NCBI GenBank assembly: GCA_002478505.1
Contig: DLOP01000086.1
Coordinates: forward strand, 1,543-19,299
Direction: 5' to 3'
DNA from: Lachnospiraceae bacterium UBA7481
GTDB taxonomy: Bacteria > Bacillota > Clostridia > Lachnospirales > Lachnospiraceae
Length of the DNA: 17,757 bases
In this document: positions 1-5,554 of the stretch, piece after piece
Numbering within the stretch: position 1 is the stretch's first letter
Layout of the letters: every line of letters begins with the position of its first letter
Notes under the pieces: generated by a model
What the model was told of the DNA's origin: nothing
The model's input: the letters and a program-made list of their open reading frames with translations, nothing else
The model's database searches: none
Translations under genes and position numbers: made by a program

Positions 1-1
1 A

Positions 2-1759
2 ATGCGTGAAAGAAAAAGGATGACTGTGATCTGGGTCGCGGCTTTTACTATTTTCCTTGCGGCGGTTTCTTTGATAGCAGCAGTTCGTGTCCGCGCATTG
101 CGGATCAATACGTCTGTGATTCCGGGGCAGTCACAGGAAACTACAGATCCGGGATCCGTAACGGACCCGGCAGTGTGGCGCACAGAAAATGCCGGCGGAC
201 TTGGGATGCCGCAACAAGCTGACTGGGAGGAACAGGGACTGACGTTGATTGCCCATCGCGGTTATTCCTCGGAATTTCCGGAAAATACGATGCCGGCTTT
301 TGAAGGCGCGCTTGATATCGGTGTCGATTATATTGAGACGGATGTCCAGATGACAAAAGACGGGCGGCTGGTTTTGTTCCATGATAATGATCTTTTGCGT
401 ATTACAGGTGTAGAAGGTACTGTTGCGGATTATACCTATGCGGAATTGAGCGCGATGGATGCCGGAGGCTGGTTTGACAGCGCGTATGAAGGTGTACGGA
501 TCCCGACGCTGGAAGAATTGTTACTACTGCTTAGGGATTCTGATTGCAGGCTTTATTTGGAACTTAAGGATATCGGGGATGTGGACGGTTTTGTGGAGGA
601 GACGCTTTGGGAAGTGGAACAGTTTGGGTTGCTGGACCGGTGCGTCTTTGCGTCTTTTTGCTATGATTATCTGGAAGAACTGAAGGCGTTAAACCCGGAT
701 GTTAAGGTACTATACAATACTTCTTCCGCGGATGTCATGCTGCCAGAGCAGTATCCGGCGGAATATTACGGATTGCATACGCAGATCGCAACAAATGAGG
801 TCATAGAGGCGATTCACGCATCAGGATCGACGGCGTATATCTGGACGGTGAACACGCCGGAAGAACTTATTGCTGCAAAAACGGCGGGTGCTGATGGGAT
901 TGTAACTAATTATGCCGGAATGATGAAGGTGTTAAGATATCAGGCGTATTCTTTTATAACGGACAATTACGCACGTTCGATCACACTGCCCGGTCTTTAT
1001 GAGCCGGAGCTGCCTTGGAACTGTGACGATATGGTGTGGCAAGGTATGACATTGGCAGGCGATGGCAGTCTGGTGGTCTCGGCTTACAGTAAATCTGGAC
1101 AGAACAGCATTCTTTATATTATGGATCAAACAGGACATCTGCTGAGTATTGTGGATACGGGGACGAAGGCACATATGGGCGGCATTGCTTATGATGCCGC
1201 GCGTGATCTGCTCTGGATGACAGGGGAAACAGGGACGGTATGGGCGGCTCCCTGGTCTGCAGTATCGGACGGAAGCCTGACAGGAGATGCTGTTGTTTCC
1301 TTTGACGCAGGACTTTTGAACCATGCCGGATCTAAAGTAGCAAGTTTTCTCGGTATCGATGGGGACAGGCTGTATGTGGGCTCTTATGTGGATGGCGCTG
1401 CCGGCTGCTTAAACTGTTATAATATTTCCGATGCGGGAACCCCACAGCTGATATCAACGGCGGTGATTCCGGAGCGGATTCAAGGCGTAACTTTTAGCAC
1501 GGATGAAGCAACGGGATCGACCTATATGTTTCTTAGTCAGGGCTGGCAGATGGCAGACGCATATCTGTTAAAATACGAATATCAAGATTGGGTCTCTGTT
1601 TATGCGGAACCGCTGGAGAGATATACGCTGCCTGAGGGCGCTGAACAGATATTGGCAGCATCAGACGGCTTCTATATATTATTTGAGTCCGCAGCAAGAC
1701 CATATCGGGAGACTTCCCGGATCGCTAATGACCAGATTTATGTACTCTACCCCTATTGA
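2..1759 (+). CDS. Membrane-anchored glycerophosphodiester phosphodiesterase (GDPD) with C-terminal extension
   Basis: This family hydrolyses glycerophosphodiesters to glycerol-3-phosphate and an alcohol. Residues 8-30 form a single hydrophobic segment after a basic start, so the enzyme is probably anchored with its body outside the cell. A low-complexity linker (35-75) leads to the GDPD TIM barrel at about 80-320. Visible signature residues are H85-R86 in AHRGYSSEFPENT, E112 and D114 in YIETDVQ, H127 in VLFHD, and E187/K189 in LELKD. The segment TAYIWTVNTPEE and the following GADGIVTNY are typical of the barrel end. Residues 330-585 are not part of the usual domain; repeated short beta-like segments (for example YSKSGQNSILYIMDQ) suggest a propeller-like sensor or binding domain, which is inference. 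The ATG at base 2 is taken as start because the N-terminus looks complete, but its ribosome site lies outside the window. The 3' end overlaps the convergent Fic gene by 7 bp. Confidence 0.88.
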   Translation: MRERKRMTVIWVAAFTIFLAAVSLIAAVRVRALRINTSVIPGQSQETTDPGSVTDPAVWRTENAGGLGMPQQADWEEQGLTLIAHRGYSSEFPENTMPAFEGALDIGVDYIETDVQMTKDGRLVLFHDNDLLRITGVEGTVADYTYAELSAMDAGGWFDSAYEGVRIPTLEELLLLLRDSDCRLYLELKDIGDVDGFVEETLWEVEQFGLLDRCVFASFCYDYLEELKALNPDVKVLYNTSSADVMLPEQYPAEYYGLHTQIATNEVIEAIHASGSTAYIWTVNTPEELIAAKTAGADGIVTNYAGMMKVLRYQAYSFITDNYARSITLPGLYEPELPWNCDDMVWQGMTLAGDGSLVVSAYSKSGQNSILYIMDQTGHLLSIVDTGTKAHMGGIAYDAARDLLWMTGETGTVWAAPWSAVSDGSLTGDAVVSFDAGLLNHAGSKVASFLGIDGDRLYVGSYVDGAAGCLNCYNISDAGTPQLISTAVIPERIQGVTFSTDEATGSTYMFLSQGWQMADAYLLKYEYQDWVSVYAEPLERYTLPEGAEQILAASDGFYILFESAARPYRETSRIANDQIYVLYPY

Positions 1760-2997
1760 TTCTCCGTTTTTGGTGTCTGGGAGCTTGATGGGGGCAATTT
1801 GTCGAGGGATGCCGCCAATGCACCTGTCATTGCTTCGTAGGCCTTTTCGGGTGTATTAAGCTTGTTGGGATCATCCGTATCGCTTTCTTCAAATGAGTTT
1901 TTATCATACATGGACTGTTTTGCGCTATCCTCTGAGAAAGTTGCGGGCAGCAGACCATAACGCATCAGGATATAGTTTGCAAACATGCGGCAAGTTCTTC
2001 CATTTCCGTCGGAAAACGGGTGTATGGATATAAGCAGCTGATATGCCATGGCGGATGTGGCAATGACTTTTTTGAGCATTTCATCTGAAAGGGATTCACC
2101 CTTTTGAAGCTGCGATTCACAAGGTGCTAGATTATTCATAATTTTATCGATAACTTGGTTTACGGATTCTTCTACCTCCATCGCGGGTGTTGTGCCGATT
2201 GCATCCTTATCCTGACCAATCTGGGCATGATGATAGCGGAATCCTTGTTTATATGGTTTTTTGCTTTGGGGTGAGTAAATCCCATTGAGATCTAATAATA
2301 TTATGCGTAGCTGATCTGCTGTCAGCGGACTTTTTAACTGACCGTGTATCAGAGTAGCTGCCCTGCCCCGATTCTCTTCTGCGTCGTCTCCTTTTGTTGT
2401 CGATACCTGATCAATGTTAAGCAGCGGCATAATATCGTCTATGTTTTTGTACAGGTAGTCTCTCGGGTTAATGTCTCCCATACTGGAATTGGGATTAAAG
2501 TTGGACCATTGCGATAAAAATGTTGTCACAGAATCGGTTGCCGAATCTTTGTGCTGTTCTGCTGCATAAGATTTACACCCTTGCTTGATTTCATTGATGA
2601 AATCAGTTGAAAGCGGAATAGTGTTTTCAGTCATTTGTTCAAATAGCACGGAAAGCAATTCCGGCGTGTTTGTGTCCCCCGGGGAGGTGGACGCAAGCGC
2701 ATCAGTGAGGTTTGTCTGTAGCTTAGTAAATTGATCATCCGTTATTTCAATTGAATATTTTTTTGCCGCAGCTTTAATCATATCCATCAATCTATTCATA
2801 AATCCTTTAGTCCAATCTTCCGGCAGGGTGATAAATTCGCCATACAGGGTGATTTTTGGCGGACTGCTGACACGTTTAAGGTTATAACTAATCGACATTA
2901 AATCACGCGGATTAAAGGCCTGAGCCGGACGGGCGGGTCTTCTGTCTGATGGCTTGTGAATGGGTGGTATTTTTTCTTTTTCAGCATAACCGAACAT
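1753..2997 (-). CDS. Fic-domain protein (predicted AMPylase or related transferase)
   Basis: Fic enzymes move AMP or another phosphate-containing group from a nucleotide cofactor onto a protein hydroxyl. The active-site motif HPFSDGNGR is intact at residues 326-334, with catalytic His326 and the phosphate-binding loop, followed by the helix NYILMRYGLLP. The domain spans about 215-370. Residues 1-50 are Pro/Arg/Lys-rich without a signal peptide, and 55-200 are helical with no family I recognise. I did not find a clear inhibitory S/TxxxE(G/N) motif near the Fic core. The C-terminus is Ser/Pro-rich. At 414 residues it is longer than minimal Fic proteins, which leaves room for a targeting or regulatory N-terminal region. 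The start is supported by AAGGAG about 9 nt upstream and by a consensus promoter. No antitoxin-like partner sits beside it. The target is unknown. The Fic call is firm; the activity is inferred from family knowledge. Confidence 0.85.
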   Translation of the reverse strand: MFGYAEKEKIPPIHKPSDRRPARPAQAFNPRDLMSISYNLKRVSSPPKITLYGEFITLPEDWTKGFMNRLMDMIKAAAKKYSIEITDDQFTKLQTNLTDALASTSPGDTNTPELLSVLFEQMTENTIPLSTDFINEIKQGCKSYAAEQHKDSATDSVTTFLSQWSNFNPNSSMGDINPRDYLYKNIDDIMPLLNIDQVSTTKGDDAEENRGRAATLIHGQLKSPLTADQLRIILLDLNGIYSPQSKKPYKQGFRYHHAQIGQDKDAIGTTPAMEVEESVNQVIDKIMNNLAPCESQLQKGESLSDEMLKKVIATSAMAYQLLISIHPFSDGNGRTCRMFANYILMRYGLLPATFSEDSAKQSMYDKNSFEESDTDDPNKLNTPEKAYEAMTGALAASLDKLPPSSSQTPKTENQ

Positions 2998-3043
2998 AGA
3001 TGGGACTCCTTTTCTTTTTCATTTAAAAGTTAGTTGTTTTATT

Positions 3044-3072
3044 AATATAACTTCCTTCAGATACTCTGTCAA
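3044..3072 (-). promoter_or_regulatory. Sigma-A type promoter of the Fic gene
   Basis: Read on the minus strand, a perfect TTGACA (3072-3067) is separated by 17 nt from TATATT (3049-3044). This predicts a start near 3037 and a leader of about 40 nt ending in AAGGAG before the Fic ATG at 2997. Confidence 0.75.
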
Positions 3073-3135
3073 TTCCTTTGCCGTGATATCCTTTTTCTGT
3101 ATTAACTAGGGAAGGAAACGGATCATTGTATAAGG

Positions 3136-3447
3136 TGGGAAAAGTATGCGGCATTGAAGGTGATCTGGAACAGCTTTGACTCCCTCTGGATATATTACTA
3201 CGGAACGGGGAAATATTAACATGGGTTCTCTGGTATCCCACTTGTATGGCAAGGTGGCTGGCTGTCAAATGTTTGTTATCGATATATTTTTAAAAACTAT
3301 TTTAATCTTGATTATCAGATATCGACAGTTGATGAATATAATTCGGTGATTGAAAGTGAGAGCTTGGAATCAATGGGGATCTTTCCGGCACATGATTCAG
3401 TGAGGTAGGTGAACGATATTATTGTGATAAAGTTGAGCGATGACTGA
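3136..3447 (+). pseudogene. Decayed 3' remnant of an unidentified protein gene
   Basis: One plus-strand frame reads as protein-like sequence for about 100 codons but is interrupted by TAA at 3217 and TAG at 3406 before its natural-looking stop at 3445. The pieces read WEKYAALKVIWNSFDSLW, then GIPLVWQGGWLS and NLDYQISTVDEYNSV, and end with VNDIIVIKLSDD. The reading frame is kept across both stops, as expected after point mutations such as TGG to TAG at 3406. Aromatic-rich stretches and the VNDIIVIKLSDD tail remind me of C-termini of large multi-spanning glycosyltransferase-like membrane proteins of Clostridia, but that is memory and not a firm assignment. No start or 5' part is visible; the recognisable sequence begins near the Fic promoter. 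Confidence 0.6.
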
Positions 3448-3512
3448 AGAAATCCGGGAAAGGTGTAATCGCTTTAGTAGTAGTGAAAGGTAGTACAAAA
3501 TTAATGAATATC

Positions 3513-3541
3513 TTGATTTTGTATGCGTCATTGAATATAAT
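3513..3541 (+). promoter_or_regulatory. Sigma-A type promoter of the DisA_N-domain gene
   Basis: TTGATT (3513-3518), a 17-nt spacer and a perfect TATAAT (3536-3541) predict a start near 3548. The promoter lies inside the longest open frame (GTG at 3483), so the GTG and the ATG at 3504 would not be on this transcript. This supports the ATG at 3576 as the translation start. Confidence 0.75.
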
Positions 3542-3575
3542 AAATAAGAAATTTGTAAATCTGAGGTATATTAAG

Positions 3576-4997
3576 ATGAAGTCGATAGGAGAAAATTACC
3601 AATCAAAATATGAAATAATTCATAGTATTTTTAATGATACTATGAAAGAACTTTTCCTTAACCAGCATTCTTGTGAAGAAACGGAACTTCATTTCATTTT
3701 AATAGAAAATATAAACGAATCAGTATACGTATATTTAGATGGCGCCCAGTTGCCAGAAAAGAAGGCCAAGGAAATAATCTCAACCGAACATAGCATGCTG
3801 AATGAAGATTTTATAAATAAAGAATTAAATACAGGTCATAAATACATTTGGAATAAATCGTATATATCTGATGATAGTAGGCGAACAAAGAAGATATTTT
3901 GGATACTGTGTTCGGAATGCTTAGACAGTAATCGCGGTAGATTAATGTTAGAGATTGTTTTTAAATGTTTGGTAAATGTGTTTAATAATTATATAAAAAA
4001 TTCTGAAGAGAACTGCATAGATAAGAGTGAACAACAAACAAATAATAATGTTTTTATAGTGCATAATATTTTAGAAAATGCAGTAACAGAGGTCGACAAG
4101 TATTTAGAAGGAATGTTTGCCCCTTTTAACATTGATTTTGTTAGTAGTATTTCAGGTGAGTACTATGAAAAATCGGAATGTATGTCAAATATGGCGTTTC
4201 TTTCGCATTCGTTAGCAGAGAGACTGGATCAAAATATCATGATTCATCATTTGGAAGAAGTGAACTTTATTCCATCTAATAGAAGGCTTATTAGAAAGTT
4301 ACTGCAGATTGCCCAAGAAGATTTATGTCTGGTGATGGAAGAAACAGGAGCAGGTGATAGTAAATTATTCAAGGCTATAGGGATTTGCAATGAAGATTTA
4401 ATGAAGAAAAATTTAGCAGGAACTGGCGACACTAAATCTCCTTATGTTAGAGTGGTAATTAAAAAACATATGCAATGGGATATGTTTCTGGATGATATAT
4501 ATCTACTCACTTGCAAAAATGGGCAGCACAAAATTGATTGTCCTTTGGATGAGAAGTATTTACGTAAGAAGCTTTCCGGATATTTTGGTGAACGCGATGA
4601 TGATTATAGAGACCTTATAGCAAATGTTCTCCGGTCAACAAAGCAAGGGCATGGTACGATGCTTGTTATCACGGATGATATAAACGCTAAGAAACAGGCT
4701 GAAAGGCTGGGAAAATTTAAATATGGACTTCCGGAGTCGAGACCAAAAATACATACAGAAGAAATTAACTATCTTAATGCTATAGATGGAAGCATAATAA
4801 TGGATCTTGATGGAAAAATTTATGGAATTGGCATGATTTTGGATGGTATTGCGATTAAAGAAGGTAGTCTGGCGAGAGGTGCAAGATACAATTCTGCTAT
4901 AAAATATCGTAACTATTTAAACGAAAACGAAAACGGCACAAAAGCGCTGATATTAATTGTATCAGAAGATGGTCCGGTGGATATCATATTAGTATAG
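3576..4997 (+). CDS. DisA_N/diadenylate-cyclase-like domain protein with large N-terminal sensor-like region
   Basis: The last ~120 of 473 residues match the DisA_N (DAC) fold, which in DisA and CdaA makes cyclic di-AMP from two ATP. Visible landmarks are GHGTMLVITDD, the DGA-like loop AIDGSIIMDLDGKI with D404, the second motif GARYNSA at 435-441 preceded by KEGSLAR, and the terminal strand ALILIVSEDGPVDIILV. Canonical enzymes have GTRHR in the second motif, so the ATP-contacting His is Tyr here. The ~350 residues in front do not match DisA's linker and helix-hairpin-helix part or CdaA membrane helices. Their C-terminal half (LLQIAQEDLCLVMEETGAG onward) resembles the probable sensor domains (DACN-type) described N-terminal to DAC domains, recalled without a search. 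No membrane segment is obvious. The start at 3576 follows GAGGT 8 nt upstream and a good promoter. Composition is A+T-rich. Product identity (c-di-AMP, another dinucleotide, or only binding) is open. Confidence 0.78.
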   Translation: MKSIGENYQSKYEIIHSIFNDTMKELFLNQHSCEETELHFILIENINESVYVYLDGAQLPEKKAKEIISTEHSMLNEDFINKELNTGHKYIWNKSYISDDSRRTKKIFWILCSECLDSNRGRLMLEIVFKCLVNVFNNYIKNSEENCIDKSEQQTNNNVFIVHNILENAVTEVDKYLEGMFAPFNIDFVSSISGEYYEKSECMSNMAFLSHSLAERLDQNIMIHHLEEVNFIPSNRRLIRKLLQIAQEDLCLVMEETGAGDSKLFKAIGICNEDLMKKNLAGTGDTKSPYVRVVIKKHMQWDMFLDDIYLLTCKNGQHKIDCPLDEKYLRKKLSGYFGERDDDYRDLIANVLRSTKQGHGTMLVITDDINAKKQAERLGKFKYGLPESRPKIHTEEINYLNAIDGSIIMDLDGKIYGIGMILDGIAIKEGSLARGARYNSAIKYRNYLNENENGTKALILIVSEDGPVDIILV

Positions 4998-5014
4998 GAG
5001 CATTCTTGAAAATG

Positions 5015-5087
5015 TTAACAAAAAATTTGCAAAATTCATAAATCGTACAATAAGTTTACAAAAAATTTATAAAAATTTACAAAAATT
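5015..5087 (+). repeat. A+T-rich direct repeats upstream of the small-protein promoter
   Basis: The intergenic stretch 4998-5111 holds near-copies of TTWACAAAAAATTTRYAAAA: one at 5015-5036, one at 5055-5077, and a shorter TTTACAAAAATT at 5076-5087. They lie 25-100 nt upstream of the -35 box at 5112. They could be UP-element-like or protein-binding sites, or simple low-complexity DNA. No gene is visible in 4998-5214. Confidence 0.5.
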
Positions 5088-5111
5088 CCACAAGTTTCCT
5101 TCGATACATAA

Positions 5112-5140
5112 TTGTAAAATTAAAAGAATCCGAATATAAT
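5112..5140 (+). promoter_or_regulatory. Sigma-A type promoter of the 56-residue protein gene
   Basis: TTGTAA (5112-5117), a 17-nt spacer and perfect TATAAT (5135-5140) predict a start near 5147 and a leader of about 68 nt. The leader contains a small possible hairpin (TTTTTAGG near 5171 with CCTAGAAA near 5190) before the AGGAGG site. Confidence 0.75.
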
Positions 5141-5214
5141 ATAAAATATTATGATATAAAATAAATTTGTTTTTAGGAGTTTAAAAAAACCTAGAAACTA
5201 CAGGAGGGATATAT

Positions 5215-5385
5215 ATGAACAGGGCAACAGTGCTTGAATATAAGGAGAAAAGTCAAAAATTTAAGTTTAATATGAATTTGAAGAATATGACTAGGAATAA
5301 ACCGTCGGAATATGACAATGTTACTGCCTACCACAAGAAAGATGATGACCCTTATGATGATTTGATGGATGTGCAGGAAGAGTAA
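5215..5385 (+). CDS. Small charged protein, 56 residues, unknown function
   Basis: I do not recognise this protein. Coding is supported by a perfect AGGAGG 7 nt before the ATG, a consensus promoter upstream and a hairpin terminator after the stop, which together define a one-gene transcription unit. It begins MNRATVLEYKEKSQKFKF and ends with the strongly acidic DDDPYDDLMDVQEE. The first two thirds are Lys/Arg/Asn-rich, so the charge is split along the chain. There is no signal peptide, membrane segment, Cys or Gly-Gly leader motif, so a standard RiPP or bacteriocin is unlikely. It sits between the DisA_N gene and the HExxH gene on the same strand. It could be an inhibitor, a processed substrate or an effector of its neighbours; all of these are guesses. 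Good expression is expected. Confidence 0.72.
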   Translation: MNRATVLEYKEKSQKFKFNMNLKNMTRNKPSEYDNVTAYHKKDDDPYDDLMDVQEE

Positions 5386-5414
5386 TTCACTTGTTTGGAA
5401 TATCAGGAATCATT

Positions 5415-5466
5415 AACAAGGCTCTTTCTTTAGTATTAAAACTAAGAAAGTGCCTTGTTATATTTA
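5415..5466 (+). terminator. Hairpin terminator after the 56-residue protein gene
   Basis: The left arm (5415-5434, AACAAGGC then CTTTCTTTAGT) pairs with the right arm (5441-5459, ACTAAGAAAG then GCCTTGTT) around a 6-nt ATTAAA loop, with one T-T mismatch and one bulged T. TTATATTTAT follows, a broken U-tract. It may act as a full stop or as an attenuator ahead of the HExxH gene. Confidence 0.7.
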
Positions 5467-5468
5467 TG

Positions 5469-5506
5469 TCATGAAGTATGTGTGGATAACAAGAATGACT
5501 TCATGA
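5469..5506. promoter_or_regulatory. Inverted repeat upstream of the HExxH gene, possible operator
   Basis: Perfect 9-bp arms TCATGAAGT (5469-5477) and ACTTCATGA (5498-5506) flank a 20-nt centre. The spacing puts the arm centres 29 bp apart, close to three helical turns, which suits a dimeric or cooperative DNA-binding protein. It lies between the terminator and the HExxH gene's ribosome site. I could not pick a convincing -35/-10 pair in 5467-5540. Confidence 0.5.
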
Positions 5507-5554
5507 ATACAAGGGGATAGTTTAAAGCACTAAAATTACAACTTCGGAGGAAAT

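Noticed and set aside
932..1324. 130-codon frame antisense to the GDPD gene, and similar frames antisense to mutS2 and the kinase
   Set aside because: They mirror strongly coding frames with clear domains and lack ribosome sites and protein-like composition.
3023..3268. 81-codon open frame on the minus strand
   Set aside because: It covers the Fic promoter and is antisense to the decayed gene; no ribosome site and no recognisable protein pattern.
3483..3575. Upstream GTG (3483) and ATG (3504) starts for the DisA_N gene
   Set aside because: A consensus promoter at 3513-3541 lies downstream of both, and the ATG at 3576 has a better ribosome site.
5215..5385. 56-residue protein as a bacteriocin or RiPP precursor
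   Set aside because: No Gly-Gly leader, Cys/Ser/Thr-rich core, immunity or transport gene, or modifying enzyme nearby.
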